Positions 52,351 through 60,357 of a stretch of DNA of 64,000 nucleotides are shown one piece after another (position 1 is the stretch's first letter; every line of letters starts with the position of its first letter). The notes beneath the pieces are model-generated. The model was not told the origin of the DNA. It searched no databases and saw only the letters and a list, made by a program, of their open reading frames with translations. Origin of the DNA: Bradyrhizobium sp. CCGB01. GTDB lineage: Bacteria > Pseudomonadota > Alphaproteobacteria > Rhizobiales > Xanthobacteraceae. Both the position numbers and the translations under genes were made by a program. The stretch spans positions 4,278,001-4,342,000 of the forward strand of contig NZ_JANADK010000001.1 in NCBI RefSeq assembly GCF_024199795.1. Reading direction: 5' to 3'.

Positions 52351-53601
52351 TTAGCTCCGTGGCCTGAACAGAGTGGGCCGCTGCCGCGCAAAAGTCTGCC
52401 GGCCAGCCTTGAAGCCCATCATGATGTCGGGCAGCTCCGCAATGGCAAAACGGCTTTCCTGCGTATCGAGCACGATCAGATCGGCGGGATTGCCGATCCT
52501 GATGCCGTAATCGCCGAGGTTCATCAGGCGCGCGGGCAGGTCGGTGACGAGATCGAGGCAGGTGTCGAAGTCGCTGACGGAGGCGTGCGCGACATTGGCA
52601 TAGAAGTTCGCCATCCGTAGCAGCGAGGCGTCGCCAAAGGGCGTGAAGGGATTGAGCACGTTGTTGGTGGCGACCGAGCACAGCACGCCGTCGCCGGCAA
52701 GCTTGTGCGCCAGCGTCAGCCCGCGCGGTGCGTTATGGGTGGCTTCGCGGCCCATCAGATAGAGATCGGTTGCGGGCAGCACGGTGACGGCAACGCCGGC
52801 CTTCGCCAGTTGTGCAGTGGCCGCCTTCAGCCGCTCCGGCGGCAGCGCCGAGAGTTTTGTGGCATGACCGATCGCAACGCGTCCCCCGTAGTTGCGCCGC
52901 TCGGTCTGCCGGCAGACCTCGTCGAGATGCCACCAGGAGGGATCGAGATCGAAATCGAGATGGAGGTCGACGTCGACGTCGAACGCCTGGGCGAGATCAA
53001 AGATGCGCTCGAGATGGGCGTTCGGGTCGGTGTCCATGTAGGGACAGCCGCCGATCACCTCGCCGCCGTCGCGCAGCGCCTGGACCAGCAGTTCCTCAGT
53101 TCCGGGGTCGTTGGTCAGGCCCTCCTGCGGAAAGACACAGAGCGACAGGTCGATCGCCCAGGCGTAGTCGCGCTTCAGCGACCTGACCGCCTCGAAGCCG
53201 CGCAGGCCGATGCGAGGGTCGATCTCGACATGGGTCCGCATCCGCGTCGTGCCGTGCACGATCGCGCGTTCGAGCACGCGAGCGCCGCGCGCGTAGACGT
53301 CCTCGACCGTAAAATCCTTCTTCATCCCGGCAACGGCGCGGATGGCCTCCGAGACGCTGCCGTGATTGTGCCCGCAGCGGCCGAGCAGGCAGGCCTTGTC
53401 GAGGTGGATGTGGGTGTCGACGAACCCGGGCAGGGCCAGGCGCCCGCCGACGTCGACCTCGACGGCCTCGCAGGCAAGCTTTTCACAGGTGGGCCCGATC
53501 GCGGCGATGCGGCCGTCCTTCACGCCGATATCGACGGGGGCGGCGGATGATCGCAACAGCGTGTTGCGGAAGATCAGGTCGAAGGCGATCTGCGTGGTCA
53601 T
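52351..53601 (-). CDS. Cytosine deaminase-like amidohydrolase, second copy
   Basis: A 416-residue relative of the previous gene, more distant than a recent duplicate. Metal motif FVDTHIHLDKACLLGRC (His64, His66); HGTTRMRTHVEID; DVDLHLDFDLD; AIGHATKLSAL; the usual catalytic Asp region reads CSVATNNVLNPFTPFGDA, where Asn-Asn replaces the common Asp-Asp/Asn-Asp. That change may weaken or alter catalysis. First gene of the minus-strand operon; a TGCATGCA element sits upstream at 53694-53707. Confidence 0.85.
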   Translation of the reverse strand: MTTQIAFDLIFRNTLLRSSAAPVDIGVKDGRIAAIGPTCEKLACEAVEVDVGGRLALPGFVDTHIHLDKACLLGRCGHNHGSVSEAIRAVAGMKKDFTVEDVYARGARVLERAIVHGTTRMRTHVEIDPRIGLRGFEAVRSLKRDYAWAIDLSLCVFPQEGLTNDPGTEELLVQALRDGGEVIGGCPYMDTDPNAHLERIFDLAQAFDVDVDLHLDFDLDPSWWHLDEVCRQTERRNYGGRVAIGHATKLSALPPERLKAATAQLAKAGVAVTVLPATDLYLMGREATHNAPRGLTLAHKLAGDGVLCSVATNNVLNPFTPFGDASLLRMANFYANVAHASVSDFDTCLDLVTDLPARLMNLGDYGIRIGNPADLIVLDTQESRFAIAELPDIMMGFKAGRQTFARQRPTLFRPRS

Positions 53602-53693
53602 GGCGTCGAATTCAGCTGTGATAGCCTAGCGGAAGGTTTTGGAATGGGCAGCTCCAGATTGTGTGCAATTATGCCACCAGATTGTTCAAAAAA

Positions 53694-53707
53694 TGTGCAT
53701 GCAGTTT
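53694..53707. promoter_or_regulatory. Putative GntR operator, copy 1
   Basis: TGTGCATGCAGTTT, with the 8-bp palindrome TGCATGCA at 53696-53703, lies between the divergent amidohydrolase and SnoaL-like genes. The same TGCATGCA followed by (G/C)TTT occurs at 54989-55004 and 55093-55107 in front of gntR and the ABC operon. Confidence 0.65.
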
Positions 53708-53749
53708 AGGGCATGAATTGTAGGATATCGATACCCCGGAGAACCCGCC

Positions 53750-54166
53750 ATGTCTGCCCCCGCAAAAACCGAACGCCCGATGACCGACGCCGAGATCGTG
53801 GAGGCCTATCTCACGGCCTCGATGATCCCCAATCCCGATGCGGCCGCGGCCTATATGAAGCCGGGCACGGTGATCACGTTCACAGGCGGGCGCGAGTTCG
53901 ATCATCCGCGCGGGCCGACCGGCTTCAATGCGAAGCGCTATCGCTGGGTCAAGAAGAAGATGGACCGGTTCGACGTCTGCCCCGGCGCGGACGAGACGGT
54001 CGTCTACAGCGTCGGCACGCTCTATGGCGAATGGATGGATGGCGCGCCGTTCGAGGGCAACCGTTATGTCGATCGCTTCGTCGTCAGGGGCGGGCAGATC
54101 GTGAAGATGGACGTCTGGAACGACAGCGCCGAGCGCATTCTCGTCCAGCGCGGGATTGAGGCTTAG
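53750..54166 (+). CDS. SnoaL/NTF2-like protein
   Basis: A 138-residue protein with the cone-like NTF2 pattern: an N-terminal helix (DAEIVEAYLTASMIPNPDAA) and a curved sheet with HPRGPTGFNAKRYRW, VYSVGTLYGEW and RYVDRFVVRGGQIVKMDVW. Family members are isomerases, cyclases or binding proteins for small ring compounds. It probably acts on the module's unknown substrate. Converges with gntR with a 4-nt overlap of the 3' ends. Confidence 0.78.
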   Translation: MSAPAKTERPMTDAEIVEAYLTASMIPNPDAAAAYMKPGTVITFTGGREFDHPRGPTGFNAKRYRWVKKKMDRFDVCPGADETVVYSVGTLYGEWMDGAPFEGNRYVDRFVVRGGQIVKMDVWNDSAERILVQRGIEA

Positions 54167-54921
54167 CTCCTCCGTGCGACCTTCGCCAGCTTGACGACGC
54201 GGGCGCCCGTCACCTCGTCGGCATAGGGCGCGAGAATGTCCAGCAGATCGCGACCGCGCTGCGGCGTGGGGGCGACCAGCGCGCGATTGGCCACGGAATC
54301 GAGATGATGATGCATCAATTCCATCACCTTGGCCTCGTCGCCCTTGGCCAGCGCTGCAATGATGGCACGGTGCTCGTTGATGGCGCATTCGGTCGAATGC
54401 GGCCGGCTGTAGAGCGACAGCGTCAGGCAGCAGCGATAGGCGACCTCGCTGACGTAACGCACCAGGATCGGGCTGTTCGTCATATGCGCGAGCAGGATGT
54501 GGAATTCGGTGGCGAGCCGGATCGAGGCCGCGTCCGTACCGCCGCGCGCGCGGTCCTCGGCGTCGACATGGGCGTTCAGCTCGGCGATCTGGGCCTTCGT
54601 CAGCTTGCCCGCGAGCTGGCGGACGACGAGCCGTTCGAGCTCGATGCGGATGTCGAAGGCATCGCGCGCCTCCTGCCAGCTCGGCGTCGCCACCACCGCG
54701 ATCCGGTTGCGGCGGAGTTCGACCAGGCCTTCTGCGGCAAGCTGCCCCAATGCGTGGCGGGCGATGGTGCGGCTGACGCCAAAGCGCTCGCCGAGCGAAT
54801 CCTCGGGCAGCTTGGCGCCGGGCTCGAGCGCCTGCTCGATGATCGCGCGCCTGAGCGCGCGGCAGATCACGCTGACCTTGTCCAATGATTCAGAAGTCTT
54901 GCTGGTCTGGCGCGCCGCCAT
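54163..54921 (-). CDS. GntR-family transcriptional regulator (FadR/FCD type)
   Basis: A 252-residue regulator. The winged helix is at ~20-80 (ALEPGAKLPEDSLGERFGVSRTIARHAL written in part as LGERFGVSRTIARHALGQLA). The C-terminal FCD domain has metal-ligand-like residues in EFHILLAHMTNS, NEHRAIIAAL and MHHHLDS. The start at 54921 has AAGGAT at good spacing. The FCD domain binds small organic acids. TTGCATGCA elements lie in its own upstream region, so autoregulation and control of the divergent ABC operon are likely. Confidence 0.9.
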   Translation of the reverse strand: MAARQTSKTSESLDKVSVICRALRRAIIEQALEPGAKLPEDSLGERFGVSRTIARHALGQLAAEGLVELRRNRIAVVATPSWQEARDAFDIRIELERLVVRQLAGKLTKAQIAELNAHVDAEDRARGGTDAASIRLATEFHILLAHMTNSPILVRYVSEVAYRCCLTLSLYSRPHSTECAINEHRAIIAALAKGDEAKVMELMHHHLDSVANRALVAPTPQRGRDLLDILAPYADEVTGARVVKLAKVARRS

Positions 54922-54988
54922 CGGCGAATCCTTGAGAGTGCGGTCGAAACCTCTCTGTAGCACAGGCCCAGCGCAATCCAGCGCTCCA

Positions 54989-55004
54989 ATTGCATGCAGT
55001 TTGC
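54989..55004. promoter_or_regulatory. Putative GntR operator, copy 2
   Basis: ATTGCATGCAGTTTGC contains TGCATGCA (54991-54998) about 70 nt upstream of the gntR ATG. It matches copies 1 and 3 over TGCATGCA plus the following TTT. Confidence 0.68.
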
Positions 55005-55092
55005 GGTCCAGATTGCCTAATTCGAATCCGGCGACCGGGCCCGCCATCCGGCCACGCCCTTGATTTTCCCAGCGGCGGCGGCTGGCATCCAG

Positions 55093-55107
55093 CTTGCATG
55101 CACTTTG
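55093..55107. promoter_or_regulatory. Putative GntR operator, copy 3
   Basis: CTTGCATGCACTTTG contains TGCATGCA (55095-55102) just before the ABC ATPase start at 55114. A weaker half-copy GCGCATGCAA follows at about 55116-55125, inside the start region. Confidence 0.65.
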
Positions 55108-55113
55108 GCTGTG

Positions 55114-55977
55114 ATGCGCATGCAACCCAACGCCCAATTCGACGGCCAGTCCGTTCCTGAAGGCTCCGGCCCGACCGCCATCGAGCTGTCCGAGGCCTCC
55201 GTGACCTTCGGGCGCGGCGACCGCGCGGTGCCCGCTCTTTCGAAGACCACATTAAAGATCGGCGACGGCGAGTTTGTCGCACTGGTCGGCCCGTCCGGAT
55301 GCGGCAAATCGACCATCCTGCGTCTCGTCAGCGGCCTGGTGCAGCCGACCAGCGGCGTCGTCATCGTCGGCGGCCGCGAGGTCGCGGCGCGGGCGTTGCG
55401 CGTCGGCATGGCGTTCCAGAACCCGACCATGCTGCCCTGGATGACGATCGAGCGGAACATCATGCTGCCGCTGAAGATCGTCGAGCCGTTCCGCTCGAAC
55501 TTCCGCAAGCTGCGCAAGACCGAGTTTCGCGACAAGGCCAATGCGCTGCTGGAGCAGGTCGGCCTCAAGGGGTTTGGCAGCCGCTATCCCTGGCAGCTCT
55601 CCGGCGGCATGCTCCAGCGCGCCAATCTGTGCCGCGCGCTGATCCACGAGCCGCGCATGCTGTTGCTCGACGAGCCCTTCGGCGCGCTCGACCAGTTCAC
55701 CCGCGAGGAGCTGTGGGCGATCCTCCAGAACCTCTGGATGACGCACAAGCCGACGGTGCTGCTCGTCACGCACGATCTGCGCGAGGCCGGTTTCCTTGCC
55801 AGCCGCATCTGTGTGATGAGCGCACGCCCCGGCCGCATTCTCGACGACAGCCGCGTCGAATTCGCGCGCCCGCGCACCGTCGCCATGACCTTCGAGCCGG
55901 ACTTCGTCGCGCTGAACCAGAAGCTGCGCGCCTTCATCGAGGATGCGCGCAGCGCGGCTGAGCAGGGGACAGGCTGA
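55114..55977 (+). CDS. ABC transporter ATP-binding protein (TauB/SsuB type)
   Basis: A 287-residue ATPase with Walker A GPSGCGKST, signature LSGGMLQRA, Walker B MLLLDEPFGALD and the switch His in LVTHDLREA. This is the nitrate/taurine/aliphatic sulfonate group. It starts with ATG 55114 or 55120; no strong RBS is visible, and the operator copy 3 lies only a few bases upstream. The stop overlaps the permease ATG (TGATG). Confidence 0.9.
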   Translation: MRMQPNAQFDGQSVPEGSGPTAIELSEASVTFGRGDRAVPALSKTTLKIGDGEFVALVGPSGCGKSTILRLVSGLVQPTSGVVIVGGREVAARALRVGMAFQNPTMLPWMTIERNIMLPLKIVEPFRSNFRKLRKTEFRDKANALLEQVGLKGFGSRYPWQLSGGMLQRANLCRALIHEPRMLLLDEPFGALDQFTREELWAILQNLWMTHKPTVLLVTHDLREAGFLASRICVMSARPGRILDDSRVEFARPRTVAMTFEPDFVALNQKLRAFIEDARSAAEQGTG

Positions 55978-56756
55978 TGATGTTCGGAATCAATGTCAGG
56001 CAGAAGGCGTGGTCGGCGGGACTGATCGTGCTGTTCTTCGTCGCCTGGGAATTGTTCTGCCTGATGACGGGCATGTCCGACCTCGTGCTGCCGCGGCCGT
56101 CGCAGGTATTCGCCACACTGTTCCAACGCTTCCCCGTGTTGTGGCCGCACATCGTGCAGACGCTTGCGACGACCATGTTCGGTTTCGTCCTTGGCGTTGC
56201 GCTCGGCGTCGCACTTGGCGCCATCATCGGTGTTTCCAAGACCGCTTATGACACCTGCTATCCGTTGCTGATTGGCTTCTCGTCGATCCCCAAGGTCGCG
56301 GTGGTACCTATTTTCGTACTGTGGTTTGGCTCGGGCACGGTGCCGGCGGTGCTGACCGCACTGTCGATCTGCTTCTTCCCGATCGTCGTCAACATCGCCA
56401 CGGGTCTTGCGACAACTGAGCCCGAGCTCGAGGACGTGTTGAAGGCGCTCGGCGCCACCAAGCTCGACATCCTCTGGAATGTCGGGCTGCCCAGGACGAT
56501 GCCGTTCTTCTTCGCCTCGCTGAAGGTCGCGATCTCCTACGCTTTCGTCGGCGCAGTGCTGTCGGAGACCGTCGCCTCCAACCGCGGCATCGGCAACGTC
56601 ATGATGACCGCGTCCTCCAATTTCAACGTGCCGCTGGTGTTCGCCGGGCTGTTCGTGCTCGCCGGTCTGGGCGTCGCGCTCTACGTCGTGTTTTCGCTGA
56701 TCGAGGGCCGCGTCACCGGCTGGGCCACGCGCAAGAACGACGTGATCGCAACTTGA
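55977..56756 (+). CDS. ABC transporter permease (TauC/SsuC type)
   Basis: A 259-residue inner-membrane permease with about six helices and the coupling motif region ALGATKLDILWNVGLPRTMP (EAA loop). It pairs with the upstream ATPase and the downstream NMT1-type binding protein. ATG 55977 overlaps the previous stop; a second ATG at 55980 is equally possible. Confidence 0.9.
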   Translation: MMFGINVRQKAWSAGLIVLFFVAWELFCLMTGMSDLVLPRPSQVFATLFQRFPVLWPHIVQTLATTMFGFVLGVALGVALGAIIGVSKTAYDTCYPLLIGFSSIPKVAVVPIFVLWFGSGTVPAVLTALSICFFPIVVNIATGLATTEPELEDVLKALGATKLDILWNVGLPRTMPFFFASLKVAISYAFVGAVLSETVASNRGIGNVMMTASSNFNVPLVFAGLFVLAGLGVALYVVFSLIEGRVTGWATRKNDVIAT

Positions 56757-56796
56757 TTTTTCCAATCGTCACGCAACGAAGCTTGAGGAGGTCTCG

Positions 56797-57822
56797 ATGT
56801 TGAGAAACGTAACTGCCGCACTGCTGGGATTGGCCCTGTCCGCGGGCGCTGCCACGGCCGAGGATACCACGATCAAGTTCACGCTGGGCTGGAAGACCCA
56901 AGGCAGCGACGCCGCGTTCTTCTACGCCAAGGACAACGGCTATTTCAAAGAGGAAGGCCTCAACGTCGTCATCGATCAGGGCGAGGGCTCTGGTGCCACC
57001 GTCACGCGCGTGATGTCGGGCGCCTATGATGCCGGCTTCGGCGACGTCAACGCCATCATCCAGAACGCCTCGACCAAGCCGCAGGAGGCGCCCGTCATGG
57101 TCTACATGATGTGGAACCAGCCGCCCTTCGCGATCGTCGCCAAGAAGACCAGCGGCATCAACACCATCAAGGACTTTGAAGGCCACACGCTCGGCGGCGC
57201 GCAGGGCACGCCGACGACGCGCCTGTTGCCGGTGTTCACCCGCAAGAACGGCCTCGACGGCGAGAAGATCAAGATCTCCAACATGGCGCCGAACCTCCAG
57301 GAGCCAATGCTGATCAAGGGCGACATCGATGCGGCCCTCGTCTTCAACATCACCAGCTATTTCAACCTCGTGCTCAATCGTCAGGACCCCGACAAGGACT
57401 TCAAATGGTTCTCGTTCGGTGAATACGGCCTCGATCTCTATTCCAATGGCGTGATGGTCTCGAAGAAGCTGATCGCGTCAAACCCGAAGGCGGTGGCCGG
57501 CCTCGTGCGCGCCATCAACAAGGGCGCGATCGCGGTCGCCAAGGACCAGAACGCCGGCATGAAGGCCGCGTTGAACTATGACAATCTGATCGACGTCGCG
57601 GTCGAGAAGCGCCGGCTGCAATATTCCTTCGACAAGCTGATCGTCTCGCCTGAGATGAAGGAGATCGGCATCGGCGACATCAAGGACGAGCGCATGACGC
57701 GCGCCATCGGCATCGTGGTCGAGGGCTATCAGCTCGGCCGCGCGCCGACCCCGGCAGAGGTGTTCTCGCGCGAATTCCTGCCGCCGCGTGCAGAGCGGGA
57801 GTTGGTGTATACTGCCAACTGA
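56797..57822 (+). CDS. ABC transporter substrate-binding protein (NMT1/THI5-like)
   Basis: A 341-residue periplasmic binding protein. Signal peptide ~1-21 (LLGLALSAGAATA), then the NMT1 fold (IKFTLGWKTQGSDAAFFYAKD, NGYFKEEGLNVVIDQGEGSG). This group includes binding proteins for thiamine pyrimidine precursors, riboflavin-like compounds and sulfonates. With cytosine deaminase-like enzymes in the same module, a pyrimidine-like or other N-heterocyclic ligand is a reasonable guess. Confidence 0.88.
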   Translation: MLRNVTAALLGLALSAGAATAEDTTIKFTLGWKTQGSDAAFFYAKDNGYFKEEGLNVVIDQGEGSGATVTRVMSGAYDAGFGDVNAIIQNASTKPQEAPVMVYMMWNQPPFAIVAKKTSGINTIKDFEGHTLGGAQGTPTTRLLPVFTRKNGLDGEKIKISNMAPNLQEPMLIKGDIDAALVFNITSYFNLVLNRQDPDKDFKWFSFGEYGLDLYSNGVMVSKKLIASNPKAVAGLVRAINKGAIAVAKDQNAGMKAALNYDNLIDVAVEKRRLQYSFDKLIVSPEMKEIGIGDIKDERMTRAIGIVVEGYQLGRAPTPAEVFSREFLPPRAERELVYTAN

Positions 57823-57850
57823 TCTCTGGCAGATCTTTGGAGCGACGGTC

Positions 57851-59290
57851 ATGGCCACGGAGATTGCGGCAAGCAGCCTGTTCCGCGGCCCTGACCTCGC
57901 CATCAGCGCTAACGTCGTGTTGCGGCACGACGGTGGTGTCATCACCGGCATCTCGGAAGGAGTGGGGCCCGCGAGTGGGCCGCGCTCCTTCGTTATTCCG
58001 GCCTTCGTCAACGCCCATGACCACGCCCGCGCCACCGCGTCGTCCTTCGGTGCGGTCGGTATGCCCCTCGAAAGCTGGATCCTGCGGACTGCGCTCGGTA
58101 CGCCGGTCGATCCTTACCTGACCGCAGCCTCTGCCTTCGCGCGGTCGGCGAGGGCCGGCTGCGCGGCCATGATGGTTCACTATACCCGCCCGAGCGGGAC
58201 GATGCCGTTGGTCGACGAGGCTAAGGCCGTCGCCAAGGCCGCGTCTGACGTGGGTATCCGCATCGCTTTCGCGATCGCAGTGCGCGACCAGAACCCGATC
58301 GTCTATGGCGACGCCGAACCGGTGCTTTCGGGTCTGTCCAGCGAAGACCACAAGACGATCGAAGACCTCTTCGTCCGCACGCCGATGTCGCCGAAGGCGT
58401 ATATCGAGCTGACCGACGCGATTGCCGCGGCCATCGCCGGTCCGATGGTTGATGTGCAACTCGGGCCTGCCGGCGTGCAATGGTGCTCGAAGCCGCTGCT
58501 GGAAGCGGTGGCGGAAAACTCGGCGCGAACCGGCCGCCGCATCCACATGCATCTCCTGGAAACCGTGTATCAGCGCGCCTGGGCCGATCAGAATTTCCCG
58601 GACATGGTGCGGTGGCTGCGCGACATCGGCTTCCTCTCGGAGCGGCTGACGCTGGCGCACTGCATCCACGCAAGGCCGGACGAGCTGGAGATGATCGCGG
58701 CCTCGGGCACACGGATCGTCACCAATTTCAGCTCGAACATGCATCTGCGCTCGGGGCTCGCCCCGATCGCCGCCGCGCATGAATGCGGCTGCGCCATCGC
58801 GGTTGGCGTCGATGGTCTCGCGCTCGACGAGGACGACGACATCCTGCGCGAGATGCGACTGGTGCAGATGGTCCATGGCGGGCTTGGTTTCAGGGCGACA
58901 TGGACGCCGGCCGAGCTGTTCGGGCTCGCCATCCGCAACGGCCGCCGCGCCACCGGCTCGCCCGGGACTGGCGAGCTTGTGCGCGGCAATCCCGCCGACT
59001 ACGTCGTGATCGATCTCGACCGTCTCGATCGCGACCGGATCATGCCCGTGGATCCCATGGCACTGCTGTTCGCGCGCGGCAACGCGTCCCTGGTGAAGGA
59101 GGTCGTCGTTGCCGGCAAGTCGATCGTGCGGGATGGGGTCTGTGCCGGTGTCGATCTCGCGGCCGTCGAGCGGGAGCTGCGGGGCATGTACCGCGCCAAT
59201 GTCGGCAAGCTCGAAGGCTTCCAGCGGATATGGCCGCCGCTGTCGGAGCGGCTGGGCGGCTGGTTCGAGCAGCAGCTCACCTGCGAATAG
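57851..59290 (+). CDS. Amidohydrolase (deaminase-like), third of the module
   Basis: A 479-residue amidohydrolase with metal ligands in FVNAHDHARATA (His56, His58), RRIHMHLLET, LTLAHCIHA and the catalytic Asp in VGVDGLALDEDDD. It is closer to the chlorohydrolase/SAH deaminase subgroup than to the two cytosine deaminase-like genes. GGAG lies 9 nt before ATG 57851. It follows the binding-protein gene by 28 nt and is probably the enzyme that first acts on the imported compound. Confidence 0.85.
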   Translation: MATEIAASSLFRGPDLAISANVVLRHDGGVITGISEGVGPASGPRSFVIPAFVNAHDHARATASSFGAVGMPLESWILRTALGTPVDPYLTAASAFARSARAGCAAMMVHYTRPSGTMPLVDEAKAVAKAASDVGIRIAFAIAVRDQNPIVYGDAEPVLSGLSSEDHKTIEDLFVRTPMSPKAYIELTDAIAAAIAGPMVDVQLGPAGVQWCSKPLLEAVAENSARTGRRIHMHLLETVYQRAWADQNFPDMVRWLRDIGFLSERLTLAHCIHARPDELEMIAASGTRIVTNFSSNMHLRSGLAPIAAAHECGCAIAVGVDGLALDEDDDILREMRLVQMVHGGLGFRATWTPAELFGLAIRNGRRATGSPGTGELVRGNPADYVVIDLDRLDRDRIMPVDPMALLFARGNASLVKEVVVAGKSIVRDGVCAGVDLAAVERELRGMYRANVGKLEGFQRIWPPLSERLGGWFEQQLTCE

Positions 59291-59293
59291 GAT

Positions 59294-59309
59294 GGGGGAC
59301 GACGCCCCC
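59294..59309 (+). terminator. Short GC hairpin after the third amidohydrolase
   Basis: GGGGG and CCCCC separated by ACGACG start 4 nt beyond the stop and are followed by TTGGG. The stem is short and the T-run minimal, so this is a weak terminator call. Confidence 0.3.
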
Positions 59310-59438
59310 TTGGGTCCGGCCGATATAAAACCGCGATAGCTGATAGGCGGAACCTCGTCTGGCGATTGGTCCGGCTCTGGGTTATCACACGCGCGGCTGC
59401 GCGCCGGCGCGGTCCATGACCCCCTTTAGGAGCAGCCG

Positions 59439-60347
59439 ATGCGTCTTCCCACCGTTATCCTGGCCCTGACCTGCCTTGCCGGCACAGCTTCAGCCGAAGA
59501 CCTGTCGGGCACGCTCCAGAAGGTCAAGGAGACCAAGAAGATCACGCTGGGCTATCAGGAGGCTTCGGTCCCGTTCAGCTATCTCGACGGCAACCAGAAG
59601 CCGGTCGGCTTTGCCATGGACATCTGCCTCAAGATTGTCGATGCCGTGAAGAAGCAGCTCGCTATGCCCGACATCGCCGTCGACTATCTCGCCGTGACTT
59701 CGTCGAACCGAATTCCGCTGATGGTCAACGGCACGCTCGATCTGCACTGCTCGGCGACGACAAACAACGCCGATCGCCAGAAGCAGGTCGCTTTCACCAA
59801 CACGCACTTCCTCAGCGCGACTCGGTTTGCGGCCAAGAAAGCCGCGAAGATCAACACCATCGATGATCTCAAGGGCAAGGCGGTGACGGCCGTGGCTGGC
59901 TCGGTCAACCTGAACCAGCTCGCCAAGGTCAATACCGAGCGCAATCTCGGCATCAGGATCATGCCGGCCGTGGATCAGGCAGAAGCGTTCCTGCTGCTCG
60001 AAACCGACCGCGCCCAGGCCTACGCGCTCGACGACGTCCAACTCGCGGTCGCCATCGCGCGCTCGAAGGAGCCGGCCCTGTTCATGATCAGCGAGGAGAC
60101 CTTTGCCAAGGCCGAGCCTTTCGGGATCATGCTGCGGCGGGAGGACGCGCCGTTCAAGGCGCTGGCCGATCGCGCCACCGCCGAGCTCTATGCGAGCCCC
60201 GAGATCGAGGTGCTCTATCGGAAATGGCTGGAATCGCCGACGCCGCCGAACGGGATCAACTACAACGTCCCGATGTCTCCGGCCCTGCGCAACGCCTTCA
60301 AGAACCCGAGCTCGAGCGCCGATCCGGACGTGTATCTGGTGAAGTGA
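59439..60347 (+). CDS. Glutamate/aspartate-type periplasmic binding protein (SBP family 3)
   Basis: A 302-residue binding protein with a short signal peptide (~1-19, ending GTASA), then KKITLGYQEASVPFSYLDGN and VGFAMDICLKIVDAVKKQL as in GltI. It has no permease or ATPase beside it. It lies 148 nt after the amidohydrolase and may have its own promoter. Amino acids or the amine products of the module are possible ligands. Confidence 0.87.
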   Translation: MRLPTVILALTCLAGTASAEDLSGTLQKVKETKKITLGYQEASVPFSYLDGNQKPVGFAMDICLKIVDAVKKQLAMPDIAVDYLAVTSSNRIPLMVNGTLDLHCSATTNNADRQKQVAFTNTHFLSATRFAAKKAAKINTIDDLKGKAVTAVAGSVNLNQLAKVNTERNLGIRIMPAVDQAEAFLLLETDRAQAYALDDVQLAVAIARSKEPALFMISEETFAKAEPFGIMLRREDAPFKALADRATAELYASPEIEVLYRKWLESPTPPNGINYNVPMSPALRNAFKNPSSSADPDVYLVK

Positions 60348-60357
60348 GGCGAGGGCG

